The position numbers were made by a program, and so were the translations under genes. A stretch of 64,000 nucleotides of DNA from Pseudo-nitzschia pungens (lineage: Eukaryota > Bacillariophyta > Bacillariophyceae > Bacillariales > Bacillariaceae). The notes beneath the pieces are model-generated. The model saw nothing but the letters and a program-made list of their open reading frames with translations. It had not been told where the DNA came from and ran no database searches. Shown one piece after another: positions 21,821-32,323 of this stretch. The stretch lies in contig CM074760.1 of assembly GCA_037355855.1 (NCBI GenBank), positions 674,501 to 738,500 on the forward strand, in the 5' to 3' direction. The number at the start of each line of letters is the position of its first letter. Positions within the stretch are counted from its first letter, which is position 1.

Positions 21821-23736
21821 GTTCCTTTCGATAGTTATGAAATCGGAAGTTTATCTTTGCCAGGAAAAGGTTGTTCCAGAAGTAAGGTATTATTTTTCTG
21901 AAAGTTTGTTCCGTGATGTTGCGGACAGTGAAATTTGCGCTGGAATCTTGAATGCACTAGAATTTGTTGTTTGACTCAACTTCGTCAGTGAGACACGGGA
22001 CACTGCAAAAAATTAAAATTAAAAAAATTAAAAAAATAGCAGTTGCATTATTGTACGCCACTTTCTACTTGGAACTAAGGCTTTCCTGTGTTTGTAGCTC
22101 GTATTTTCTTTCCCAGTTCAATCAAGTGCTATTCCAATTTGACGGGACTTCACCTAAAGTTTTTTTTTCTCGGAAGGGTATGTTCCTCAAAAAGGGCATG
22201 TTTGGGAATTGGGTCAAGGATCATTATCGGAAGTCCTGAGTTTGGTCATGCTTAAGTAGAAGTAAATAGCTAATGACTAAAAACAACGATGCCCCTCTAG
22301 CTAGAGAACAAAAATGATTTTCCCAATTTCTTTCGCATACCTGTAAGACCTACATTTAGTCAGGTGTTCTTTGATCGTAAAAAACTTAGAAAAAAAATAG
22401 CATGACTTCTTTCTTAGTAAGGATTTTTTACCATTACTAGTAGTAGTACTAGCGCAAGACATTTTAACAATACTGCATGGTGGACCAATCGTCCGGTAAT
22501 TGTGGCCCAAAAAATGAAGAACAGATAAATGGATTCGCGAAAAGATACCGACCAGCAAGGAAGAGGTAATTAGCTACCGTACTTTTGATTCCGGAATCTC
22601 TGACCGATGGATCAACAATGCTGAAAATGTAATAACTTCCTCAAGATGGAATCAGGACGTACTTTCAGGAAGCAGGTTAACAAGCAGAAAGAAAGGTCAA
22701 ATTTGGCAAATCTTCACTCTTCTCTTGCTGGTGGCATTTAGGAATATAACCTTTGCCGATTGTGTTAGGTTCTAGAATAGTTCTCCTTCAGAGCATCCTT
22801 GGTGGCAATTTTGGGAACAACATCCAATCATCTTTCATCTATCAATAGCATCACATAGTCCTTCTTGCTTACTCTACTGATACTACAAGTAGTAGTACCG
22901 TATTGCTCTGATCAATGCTGAAATTAAAAAATAATGTATTCGAAGTAAGGTTTACGTAACAAGAAAGGTTTCACGAACCTATTAGCACAAGTCCAACATA
23001 AAGTTAATTACCGTGCTTGTACCGGTAACTTACCGCCAATTCTGTTGACTAGTCACCTTTACAGTAAGGGTTATTTAGCTAGAAACAGGTTTTGCCGTTT
23101 TGACATGATAGTAAGTCTTACCGTAGGGGTTCAATATGAAGATTTCATGACGATTGCGTGCCCAAGATAAAGAAAGACAACTCCAGGGAAGGACATATTG
23201 CTCTTGGGGAATTTCTTTTTTCGGTATGTAAAAGGATGTTATCTTGTATCTTCACGACTAAAATATTCATGTGGAAAAGAAAGTACTTAGACGGGAAAAA
23301 TTCTCAACGAAGACTGATTTGTATATAGGAGTGTGCAGTCTCTCGTAGATGTCTGAAAAGATCTCATACACATGTAAGAATATTTCGGAAACATAAAGGT
23401 TACTGTAATCAACATTAAGCTGGTGCATGTGCTTGTCATGCGTGTCAGTCATCACATTTTTTCTCGGATACAAACAAAGCAATGGTTCTGTCGACACGTT
23501 ACCTCTCTACAGTATGCCTAATGCTCATATCACGTCACTGTGGCTTAGGATAAAGCAACTGTTTTCTTGCAATCATTCCTCAAGCGGTGGGAAAAATTTA
23601 TAATCGGCACTCACATCTTGATTTGAATCGAGTTGAAACCAATTTTCCTCGACACACAGTCCAACGACAGAATACATTTGGAAGTGCTCTCGGTTTTCGA
23701 GCGGTTGACGTATTCCATTATTGTTTCTTCAGAGAG
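21821..23736. other. Intergenic spacer
   Basis: Long AT-rich spacer between divergent genes. No gene seen. It holds a TAG/CTA cluster near 22436-22453 and the 19-mer CGAAGTAAGGTTTACGTAA at 22941-22959, which recurs exactly at 41171-41189. Several TACCGGTAACTTACCG-like stretches lie near 23020-23040. Confidence 0.6.
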
Positions 23737-25689
23737 ATGTTTTCTTCCAATCCTCTTTCATCGATAGTTGTTAGACTAACGCTGTTGGCGTCATTGCTCG
23801 TCACTGCGCATTCACAACGGGCGCGAGGTTACCTTCAAGGATACAAGTCAGCCTATATTGACAGTGTTGACGAAGGGATTGTAGGGTTTCCATACGAGTC
23901 AACCGCCCGTAATCTCGAAGCAGGCGTCTGTGTCCCCCAACCCATCGAAACCCTCAGTAATGGCACCCAAATCTTTTCCAAAGAGAAGTACATGGTCCTC
24001 TTTCTAAGTGAACCCCAAGATCGGACCAGCGACGTTGATCTCATTGCTCTGAACGACACGGCAAGTTTGGCTTACAACAATTCGGCCGATTGTTCACGCT
24101 TCCGTGGATCCATTCGGTCCGCTGGAAACTGTTCGATCGTTCTTAGAAATGTCATTTTTCAAAAGGATGCTTTGTTGGTGCATTGTCTAAACTACTCGTC
24201 GAACTCCATTGATGGCGACATATTCATCGATACACAGAACCCACCTACCAGCGGGATCTGCGCCTGCCTGTGTCCCGGAGATGGTGGATCCACCTTTCTT
24301 GGCCCCATCTCACCCGATGGAACGTGCCCCTGTCCCTGTACCGGCTTACGGCAGGATTGCAACTGCCGTGCTCCTAGCAACGAAACCCTCGTCGATACCT
24401 GGAATGCACTCTACAGGAAGGCATCCGACACCATCGGCGAGACTGTCACTATCTCGAATGTCACTGAGGTGCAAGTTCTTACAAACTGCAGCACATCGAA
24501 AATTACCTACAATACAACGTCCGTCTGTTTGCCTGACCCCTCGACAAAGCCACCCACCAACGCTCCCACGAAACGACCAAGTAAGAGCCCTACAAGAAGA
24601 CCTACTCGCCACCCGACCCATTACCCCACACGCCATCCAACTGAGCACCCCACACGCCATCCAACTGAGCACCCCACACGCCATCCAACTAATCACCCCA
24701 CACGCCATCCGACGCATCCCCCGACGAACATTCCCACGCCGAGGCCCACACCCGCTCCAACGCCACGGCCCGTTCCAACTATTGCCGAGGAGGTATGCAC
24801 GAACAACATTTTCCAAACTTTGTGCGCTGCACTCAAAGTGACGGATCTGTTGCTGCTCTTTCAGGACCCCACTGCGACGCGCACCCTGTTTGCTCCCACC
24901 GATGCCGCATTCGCACAAATCAATCTTGATCCGCTAAGCATTTCCGAGCTCGCGGAGCTGTTGAAACTGCACATTTTTCCGGGGCGGGTCAGGACGTATG
25001 ATGACTTGCAGTGCAACAAGATCTACAACACGCTGTCAGAGACGGATAAAACGCAAACCATTTGCGATCCATATCCCACGGAGGTCGAAAACACCTTCGT
25101 CTCCCCTCTCTACAAGTTCCAAAGGGGTGCCGGAAACAAGGGATCGGGATTCCAGCTGCCTCTGGTCGAGCGAGACTATTACATACGATCCAACGGAAAC
25201 ATCCTCGAGGTCAACAGAGTGATTCTGCCCGGCAAGATGCATCCCGATGAGCAACCAACGGTCTCTCCTACCCGCTTGTTTGTGTACAATCCGCTATATC
25301 CTACGGTCTCTTTCAAGGTAACTCCAGCTCCAACTCCGGCTCCAACTCCGGCTCCCACTTTGCCTCCAACTCCGGCTCCCACTTTGCCTTCTACTCCTCC
25401 CCCTACTTTGCCTTCTACTCCTCCCCCTACTTTGCCTTCTACTCCTCCCCCTACTTTGCCTCCCACCCCGGCTCCCACTTTGCCTCCTACTCCACCTCCC
25501 ACGGTACCCAATCCGTCGCCCACTACGGAATCCCCTACAAATCCGCCCTTCACCGAGTCTCCCACGGCTGATACCACGTTAGAATATTCTACGACATTTC
25601 CAGAGTCTCCCACCGGGTCACCCACCAGAAGAACTCCTACGACTACGGGTCCTACATCAGGGTTCGTGTTCGACTTCGGCTTCGATTGA
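23737..25689 (+). CDS. Secreted fasciclin (FAS1) domain protein with Pro-Thr repeats
   Basis: Single exon, 650 residues from the ATG at 23737, the first in frame, which opens a signal peptide (MFSSNPLSSIVVRLTLLASL, ending AHSQ). A Cys-rich extracellular domain follows (CACLCPGDGGSTF, CPCPCTGLRQDCNC). Residues about 268-348 are HPTRHPTEHPT-type repeats. A FAS1 adhesion domain lies at about 352-495, with TLFAPTDAAFAQI (H1) and LLKLHIFPGRV (H2). The C-terminus is a second Pro/Thr array (APTPAPTLPPTP) and ends shortly after, without a membrane anchor. The likely role is an extracellular matrix or frustule-associated adhesive protein; the PT arrays are probable glycosylation sites. No frame breaks. 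Confidence 0.85.
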   Translation: MFSSNPLSSIVVRLTLLASLLVTAHSQRARGYLQGYKSAYIDSVDEGIVGFPYESTARNLEAGVCVPQPIETLSNGTQIFSKEKYMVLFLSEPQDRTSDVDLIALNDTASLAYNNSADCSRFRGSIRSAGNCSIVLRNVIFQKDALLVHCLNYSSNSIDGDIFIDTQNPPTSGICACLCPGDGGSTFLGPISPDGTCPCPCTGLRQDCNCRAPSNETLVDTWNALYRKASDTIGETVTISNVTEVQVLTNCSTSKITYNTTSVCLPDPSTKPPTNAPTKRPSKSPTRRPTRHPTHYPTRHPTEHPTRHPTEHPTRHPTNHPTRHPTHPPTNIPTPRPTPAPTPRPVPTIAEEVCTNNIFQTLCAALKVTDLLLLFQDPTATRTLFAPTDAAFAQINLDPLSISELAELLKLHIFPGRVRTYDDLQCNKIYNTLSETDKTQTICDPYPTEVENTFVSPLYKFQRGAGNKGSGFQLPLVERDYYIRSNGNILEVNRVILPGKMHPDEQPTVSPTRLFVYNPLYPTVSFKVTPAPTPAPTPAPTLPPTPAPTLPSTPPPTLPSTPPPTLPSTPPPTLPPTPAPTLPPTPPPTVPNPSPTTESPTNPPFTESPTADTTLEYSTTFPESPTGSPTRRTPTTTGPTSGFVFDFGFD

Positions 25690-26033
25690 GTTTGAATCAA
25701 TCCGAACCAAGACTGTCAACATTCATGGCTTAAACCATTATTTGAGATCATGTTAATTAATCGAAATATATTATAATATGTAACGCCTGTAACGCCCGCA
25801 GGATGATAGTTCTTTCCATCCCATAGCTTTTTTGTCGGTTCTCCCATGGCACGATACAGCACCGTCCAGTATGGATTTGCAGAGATTGTTGTGGCCCACT
25901 GGATCCAAATGCTGTGTCCGACGAATGTATTCCAAATCCTGCCGGATTCGAATCGCAGTGGATTCTTCCCGTCCAATCGTCAAGCGAACACATGTCCCAA
26001 TGCGTTTCGAAATCGAAGGACCGGGACGGACCA
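25690..26033. other. Convergent intergenic region
   Basis: Short spacer between two convergent genes, holding only 3' UTR-like sequence. No other signal seen. Confidence 0.5.
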
Positions 26034-27461
26034 CTAAGCAATCTGCGAAAAATCGTCGTACGAGACCTTCTTTAATCGTTGCTCCGACTTGCACAGCAGC
26101 AGCTCAGCCCGCTCTCGGGACTTGTCGAGGAATTCGACGGTGGCCTTTTCTCCCCTATGATCACCCTTGAGAATTCGTACCTTTTGGATTCTGCTGCCAC
26201 TCCCGCTGCTTAGAGTTTTTGGGATCACGGTTTCTAGGTCGTCCTGGTCCAATCGGAGAACGTCGCCGTCCACGTCGCTGCGTTTGCTGTCGTCTAGGAC
26301 CTCGACCTCTGCCGCGTATCCGTTTTCCAGTACCTTGTCAACCACCGCCTTTTTCCGGAAGTATTTGCCACCGGCCAGGCGTTTCGAGACGATCCGCACC
26401 AAGATGTTTCGGTACAGCCAGGCATCGGTATGGGACTGTTGCTTCGTGCCGGTCCCTCCCTCGCTCCGTTGCACATCACTCCCGTCGCTGTTTTTCGAGC
26501 GCTTGCCCCTTGATTCGTCTTTGCTTTGCCGATTTGGTTGTGGATTGTTGCTGAGGTTGTCGTCGTGTTTTCTCTTCTTTGTCGCAGCATCCTTCGTTAT
26601 GATACTTGTCTTGTCCCGCTGTGCCGTTTCCATCCTCGAGGCGCCGGTGGTTGCGATTGACGCGGATTGGTTCGGTGGCTTGTCGTTGGAATCGTTCTCG
26701 TCGTCGTCATCCTCGTCGTCGTCACCAAACGCCGAGCATCTCTTGGCAGCGGTCGTTTTTTTCTTGGTCGTTTTCGACGACGACAGGAGGGCAGCGCCCA
26801 GTCCCTTTTGCAGGGTCGACACGCACTCCTGCGTATCGCCCTCCCCATCACCGAGAATCGACGTCGCGGAAACCGTCACGGATCCCCCCGCCCGATCCAG
26901 AGCCTTTGCGGCAGCGATCCGCTGGGCCTTCATTCGCTCCAGCAGGGCCGCCTCCGCCTTTTGGTCGGCGGCTTCTCTCATCTGCTGGGAGGCCCGCCGA
27001 GCCAGGATTCCGGAATCTCGCTCGATGTAGGACACGTACCATCCCCCGTTTCCGTCCATTTGGTTTTCTTCCACGACGCACTTGCCCGACTTTCCCAGGT
27101 ACTGCACGAATTCCGTGAGGGTCGTCCAGTGTGTCGCGTTCATGTGGATGTGCTGCTTGTCGGCAATGACCTCCTGGTAGACGTTGTTGGCGTTCACTTT
27201 TTTGGTTCCGTGCCTCATCCTGAGGGTGGTCAGAAAGGCGGACTCGAACTCCCTCGAATAGCGCTCCAGGAATCCCCCGGCGTTGTCGCTGAAGATTTTC
27301 ATCTGCCGCATGTGAGACTCGGACTGGATGTGGCACTTGAATCCGTTGGCGTCCCGGCATTGTTTCTGGCACATCTGACAGTAGAAGCGGAGCTTTTGAA
27401 GTCCCTTGGCCTTCATGCGATTGGCCAGGTCCTTCACGGAACCCTTTTCCGCTTTCGGCAT
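26034..27461 (-). CDS. KIN17: KIN17 DNA/RNA-binding protein
   Basis: Conserved nuclear protein associated with DNA replication, repair and the spliceosome. Single exon, 475 residues. The order matches the family: MPKAEKGSVKDLANRMKAKG start, a C2H2 zinc finger with Cys28, Cys31, His44 and His50, the winged-helix KIN17 domain (THWTTLTEFVQYLGKSGKC, WYVSYIERD), a long Ala/Lys coiled region and acidic insert, then C-terminal tandem SH3-like/KOW modules (WLYRNILVRIVSKRLAGGKY, VRILKGDHRGEKATVEFLDK). The disordered middle (residues about 230-340) is longer than the core requires. The frame is intact through 1.4 kb. The product is confident from motif order and zinc-ligand spacing. Confidence 0.95.
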   Translation of the reverse strand: MPKAEKGSVKDLANRMKAKGLQKLRFYCQMCQKQCRDANGFKCHIQSESHMRQMKIFSDNAGGFLERYSREFESAFLTTLRMRHGTKKVNANNVYQEVIADKQHIHMNATHWTTLTEFVQYLGKSGKCVVEENQMDGNGGWYVSYIERDSGILARRASQQMREAADQKAEAALLERMKAQRIAAAKALDRAGGSVTVSATSILGDGEGDTQECVSTLQKGLGAALLSSSKTTKKKTTAAKRCSAFGDDDEDDDDENDSNDKPPNQSASIATTGASRMETAQRDKTSIITKDAATKKRKHDDNLSNNPQPNRQSKDESRGKRSKNSDGSDVQRSEGGTGTKQQSHTDAWLYRNILVRIVSKRLAGGKYFRKKAVVDKVLENGYAAEVEVLDDSKRSDVDGDVLRLDQDDLETVIPKTLSSGSGSRIQKVRILKGDHRGEKATVEFLDKSRERAELLLCKSEQRLKKVSYDDFSQIA

Positions 27462-28388
27462 GGTGGAGGAGGGTCTATTTTTTGCAGTTTGTCGCTGTTT
27501 CTTCTTGGGGTAATGGTTGATGGTTGATGGTTGATGGTTGATGGTTGATGGTTGATGGTTGATGGTTGATCGCTTGTTGCCCGTCTTGCTGCTTCTGTCT
27601 TCAATGGCAAGGTTGCGAAAATTGCGAAAACGAGAAACTTCATTCGTGAGTGAAACTAGTCGGTGGCCTGTGATCTGTCCTTTGTCGTTGATGTTACAAT
27701 ATGTATCATATCTATACTATGTATGAATTTGATTCTCGGTCAGTTTCGAAACCGATGGTGTTCTTAGTACATACGTACTATTAATACATACGATATGTAG
27801 AATACATAAGACAGCGTCTGTATTAAGCCCTTCATGGATATAAAAATGGATTTGCAAGATAGAGGATTCCAATCCGAACGTGTCACTGGTCATCAGCGAA
27901 CTTACGGAATATCAACCATCTCTGTGAAACCTTAAGTACTCGAAAACTCCAATCTCCGACCGGGATTTAAGGTAACAAGAAAAGTATGAAACTACTAGCT
28001 GGTTGGGCGTGATGAATTCAATGAATTGCGAAAGTAGGAATTCGTCTTCCTGTACAACACACCGTCGTTCGCGATAAGCTACAAGCATGCTCACACGTTA
28101 CGTCTTCTCAACGGCATACCATAGAATACTAATTCTTGAAGTCACGACGAGGACGAAGCAAGCACCAGACTATATTGCCTTTCGAACAGTTGAAAACGTG
28201 TTTTTCCCACCAACCCGGGAGACCAAGAACAATCCGGTAGTGACAACCCCACAGATCATTGCATACGGTACTGCGGATTGATTCGAAAGAGGCATACATT
28301 GACGACTTGATTGAAGCATTCCAAGTGGAAATAGAGATTGGAATAGAGAGATCGAGATCGCAATCGTTTGTGCAATCGACCCTCCACC
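27462..28388. other. Divergent intergenic region with short tandem repeat
   Basis: Probable shared promoter region of KIN17 and the MORN gene. It contains the heptamer array at 27513-27570 and AT-rich sequence. No gene seen. Confidence 0.5.
27513..27570. repeat. (ATGGTTG)n heptamer array
   Basis: About eight perfect copies of a 7-bp unit in the 5' flank of KIN17, ending 52 bp upstream of its ATG on the transcribed side. Confidence 0.95.
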
Positions 28389-30380
28389 ATGGCACCCGAG
28401 ATAATATCGTCGCACGACGTGCTGGCCGACGAGACGATGGATTCCGTCGACGAACCGGAATCCCCGACCACAAACTCGAACGATGTTGACGCCGTGCCAA
28501 CAACAAAGGTGCCATCGTCACAACCCCCCAAGCACGTCCAGTTCCGGGTGCCGACGCCCGACTCCCGGGAACAGCGGCTCGAGAATGTCCGGAAGGTCCG
28601 CGACGAAGCGGAGGGCCTCCGCCAGGAAATCTGCCGCCTCCGCCTCCGGTTGGAAGAAGTCGAGGACGAATCCAAGTTCCACGCCGCAAAGGCAAACGAG
28701 CTCACCGATCTCCTGACATGTGGTCAATCGCAAGAGGATGTCTCGCTGACTCTGCAGCAATCCGAGGTCCTGGCCCAGCGGGCCTGCCGGATCGAGACGC
28801 TGGAGAAAGCAATCACCGCCCTCACCACCGAGAAGGCGCTGTTGGAGATCGAGCGGGACAAGGCCAAGAAAGAAACCGCCGAGCTGAGTTCGGTGGTCCG
28901 ATCGTTGCAGAGCGTCACGACGCTTTCCATGGACCACAAAGACAGCGACGAAGAAGGTGAAGACGACGGTGATTCCGACGAAGACTCGGACGACGAAGAG
29001 GAAATCATCCTAACCCCGGAAACCGCCCTCGATCTGACGCTCGGAAACCTCAAGGAGCACATAGAAATGCTCGAGGACGGACTCCAGACCAGTTCCCACC
29101 TCAACGCGACCCAGAAACAGCAAATCGATGCCCTCGAAAAGGAGAACCAACTCAACGAGGTCAAGATCGGGATGCTCGAGGAACTCTTCCGTGAGCTCAA
29201 CGTCAACGATCGCGAATTCTACGAGAAGCGGGCCGCGGAAACCGACAAGAACAACGAGGGCAACAAAAACCTCCGGGCGTCGTCGTCGTCACCGTCTTCG
29301 AAGTACGAGCTCGCGCGGGAGGATCCCGCGGCCCGAGAGCACAACCTCAATCGCCTGGGCCTCATCGAGCGATTCCGCTCCATCCGCATGGGGGCATTCA
29401 CCGCGCCGCTGCAACCGACAACGGTGGATCCGGACATTGCCATCCCCGAAAGGGCCGCGGCGGCCGCCAAGATCGCGGCGGTGCTCATGGGAAGCGCGAG
29501 CTTTCACGGCGGATCCAGCAGCAGTCTGCACGGCGGAAGCCTCGACGGAACTTACCACGGCGGAAGCCTCCACGGACTCCTCTCCAAGAGCCTTCACGGA
29601 AGCCGCTACGGACCCCCGAGAAGCGGCCGCAACACTTCGACCCGCAAGACGTCCATGAAAAAGGTCAAGATCCGCTTCAAGAAGGCCGGCCTGGAGGGAA
29701 CCTACACCGGTCCGCTCGTCGACAAGCGACCCCATGGAGTCGGGACCATCCGCTTCACCAATGGGGATACCTATCTGGGCGAGATGAACCGCGGAAAAAT
29801 GTCTGGAACAGGGACTCTGTACACCAAATCGAGGGGCACCTTTCGGGGCCAGTTCGAGAACAACCGGTTCGTCGGAGAGAAACAACCGGGAAGCGATCTT
29901 CCCAGCCGCGCCAATGCTCGTGCAAGCGGCTCGGCGGAGGCTTCCGCGGGAAGCGATGCTTCGTCTGCCGAGTCTGCCGCCGAGACCGAGTCCATGTCGC
30001 GCGCACAATCTTCCAACGCTATGGAGGCTCTGGCACTGGACGGTCTTTCTCCAACGACGATTACCGGTTCCCAGGACATCATGGACGGCATGGATGACAT
30101 GGTGGTAGGAACGGACTCGATGGAATTGGAGCGTTCCGACCGAATCGATACCATGGTCGCAAAAGCCAAGAAAGAAGAAAACGACGCCTTTCTGAAGGAA
30201 TTGGAGGGTGTCGATGCCGCTCCTCAAAACGACAATGCGAAGGATGCCATCAGTGACGACAACGAGGGAAATGATGACGAAACCTTGTGTGCTGCGTCGA
30301 AGATAGGAGATTTAACTGCCGACACCGCTGAAACGACCGATTCCATTTCGACCTCTCCCGAAGTCGAAGACATCCTATAA
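28389..30380 (+). CDS. Coiled-coil protein with MORN repeats
   Basis: Single exon, 663 residues. The ATG at 28389 has a strong context (CACCATGG). Residues about 60-175 are predicted coiled coil (RLENVRKVRDEAEGLRQEI, RIETLEKAITALTTEKALLE), broken by an acidic run (DSDEEGEDDGDSDEDSDDEE), with a second helix near 215-275. A SLHGGS-type imperfect repeat lies at about 375-405. Two to three MORN-like units follow at about 435-497 (GTYTGPLVDKRPHGVGTIRF, NGDTYLGEMNRGKMSGTGTL). The C-terminus is acidic and disordered. MORN modules often bind membranes or scaffold cytoskeletal structures; the exact role is unknown. No frame breaks. Confidence 0.8.
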   Translation: MAPEIISSHDVLADETMDSVDEPESPTTNSNDVDAVPTTKVPSSQPPKHVQFRVPTPDSREQRLENVRKVRDEAEGLRQEICRLRLRLEEVEDESKFHAAKANELTDLLTCGQSQEDVSLTLQQSEVLAQRACRIETLEKAITALTTEKALLEIERDKAKKETAELSSVVRSLQSVTTLSMDHKDSDEEGEDDGDSDEDSDDEEEIILTPETALDLTLGNLKEHIEMLEDGLQTSSHLNATQKQQIDALEKENQLNEVKIGMLEELFRELNVNDREFYEKRAAETDKNNEGNKNLRASSSSPSSKYELAREDPAAREHNLNRLGLIERFRSIRMGAFTAPLQPTTVDPDIAIPERAAAAAKIAAVLMGSASFHGGSSSSLHGGSLDGTYHGGSLHGLLSKSLHGSRYGPPRSGRNTSTRKTSMKKVKIRFKKAGLEGTYTGPLVDKRPHGVGTIRFTNGDTYLGEMNRGKMSGTGTLYTKSRGTFRGQFENNRFVGEKQPGSDLPSRANARASGSAEASAGSDASSAESAAETESMSRAQSSNAMEALALDGLSPTTITGSQDIMDGMDDMVVGTDSMELERSDRIDTMVAKAKKEENDAFLKELEGVDAAPQNDNAKDAISDDNEGNDDETLCAASKIGDLTADTAETTDSISTSPEVEDIL

Positions 30381-31040
30381 AGCACGTTGCAAGTGCGTGC
30401 ATTAACTACAACGGCAATGACAATTACATCCATCCGACCCTACCCCAGCCCGGCCCAGCCCAGCCCACCAACACCGAAGACGAAGCGTTCAAAATTTGAA
30501 ATCGAGTAAACTTTTAAATTTTATAATGATATGCCTGTTAAATTAGTCACGACTTCTTCAAAAGGGCTATGTGCGCCTTTCTTCTCTGCAGAATTGCATA
30601 TGTTGTGTTCGCGAAACAAAGCGTTGCTCGGAAAAACTTAGTTACTACGATCACAAGTTCAAAAAATCCGCTCTCCCCACGCCCAGAGATATGGACGATG
30701 CATTGTTTCTTGCATGTTATGAAGGAAAGATTGCAATTGTACTACAACAACAGCATGCTTTGTTCGCGAACGATACTTATTCGACAGTTTTGCTTTTTCT
30801 CTACACGTACCAAAAGCTTAGAGGAAATCAACAGAGAGTTCTAGAAGAGCGCATAGTTTGTCACGCACGTGGCAACCCAAGTCGATGAAACTTGTTCAAT
30901 CCAGTGACTTGGCACTCCCGGGGAACATCATCGCGGAAATGAAACCTTGTGATTGCAAATGGAATCTGCAATGTCCTGCTTTGTCCACATATACCGCCAC
31001 GCATGTGCAGTACTATCTGATACCTGATAGCGGTACCAAG
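30381..31040. other. Convergent intergenic region
   Basis: Spacer downstream of two convergent genes. Short frames occur but none has convincing protein character. Confidence 0.5.
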
Positions 31041-32323
31041 CTACGACGATTCGACCACACGAATAAAGGACGCAACATGAGACGCCAATACCGTTACAAT
31101 CTTCTCGTCATTTTCTGTGAAGGGAACAATATTATCGCCCCGACTCAAATCACCCTCCCCATCTTTTTTTGTGCGTTCTCGTTTATTGATCATTTGAAGG
31201 GCCCCGAGGGTGTCACCGTCCTGGGACAGGATCGGGACCACCAGGGTGCTGACCGTCTTGAATCCGGTGGACTCGTCGATGGCCCGATGAAAAAAATCGG
31301 ACTCGTAGGCGTTTGGAACGTTGCAGATTTTCCCGTTCTCCACGCTCCACCCCACGCATCCCTTTTTGAGAGGGACCTTGATGATATCGTCCGTGCCCGT
31401 GGCCACCTGCGACCACAGCTCCTTGGATTCTTCATCGATCAAGAACAGTGTTGCTCGCTCGGCTCCGACCAGGTGGTGTCCATCGTTCATGACCGATTCG
31501 AAAATGCTCTTGAGTTCCCTGGCGCGCTTAGCGCGATCCGCCTTCTCCGTGTCCATGCTGCCAGACACCAACGGTTATTTGTAGGTTCAAAAAAGTGAGA
31601 CCAATGAAACGTAGTGTAACAAAAAAAAATTAGCTTCACCATTGGTCGAAACATAAGATACGAAATCAACCGGCACAGAGTCAACGATACTCACAGAAAC
31701 AACACAGTCATCCCCAACAAGCAACCCGTCACAACCCCCACGCACGCACCGAAGGTGCTGCACATGCGGGCTATCCTGGTATCCAGCTGCTGGGGGGACA
31801 ATCCGTGGTGCGGCAGATTGAGCTTGGAAACGGTCGCGTCGACGATTCCGCCGGAGGTGATGCCCGCCACATCGCTGCAACACTGTCCAAGCCCGGCGGC
31901 CGCCATGGTGGAAATGCCCAGGGAGACTCCGATCGTGGAGTCGATGGCACCCCCGGCGGTGATCATGACAAAATTGTCCATGATTCCGAACCCGACCATG
32001 GGGATCGCGGACCGAAACGCGAGTATTCGGAGTTGATCCTTCGTGGGGGATGATTGAAAGGTGCTAGAGGATGCGGTTCTTCTCGTCGTTGAGAAACGTG
32101 GCTTTGGCTCCGACTTCCAGTGCCGACCGAGGCTTCGGCGAAACTCGTTTTCGTGCTTGTGTTTCGAAGACGCATGACCTGTGTATGACCGAATGGATCC
32201 CAAGAAATTTTTCGAGCAGTCTTTCGAGTTCCTAAGGTTTGCACCGAGAGTCGGCAGCAGTGGGCTTCTTAACCCACGAACGATGGCGGGGCTTACCCTC
32301 GCGATGGAAAGGACGGCGGGCAT
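31041..32323 (-). CDS. TMEM65-like mitochondrial membrane protein fused to a GAF domain
   Basis: Two exons, 31695-32323 and 31041-31557, joined by a 137-nt GT-AG intron (31558-31694); 381 residues. The N-terminus (MPAVLSIARVSPAIVRGLRS) looks like a mitochondrial presequence. Residues about 95-210 match the TMEM65 membrane family: AIPMVGFGIMDNFVMITAG, LGQCCSDVAGITSGG and a last helix CVGVVTGCLLGMTVLFL. The intron lies at the end of that helix, and the second exon encodes a complete GAF domain (GAERATLFLIDEESKELWSQ, KGCVGWSVENGKICNVPNA, GALQMINKRERTKKDGE), similar to small-ligand or cyclic-nucleotide GAF domains. TMEM65 is an inner-mitochondrial-membrane protein linked to ion exchange in animals; the fused GAF suggests ligand control. 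The fusion is seen directly; regulation is inferred. Confidence 0.88.

Noticed and set aside
30858..31598. Plus-strand open frame over the GAF exon
   Set aside because: It is antisense to a GAF domain whose motifs and splice phase are clear.
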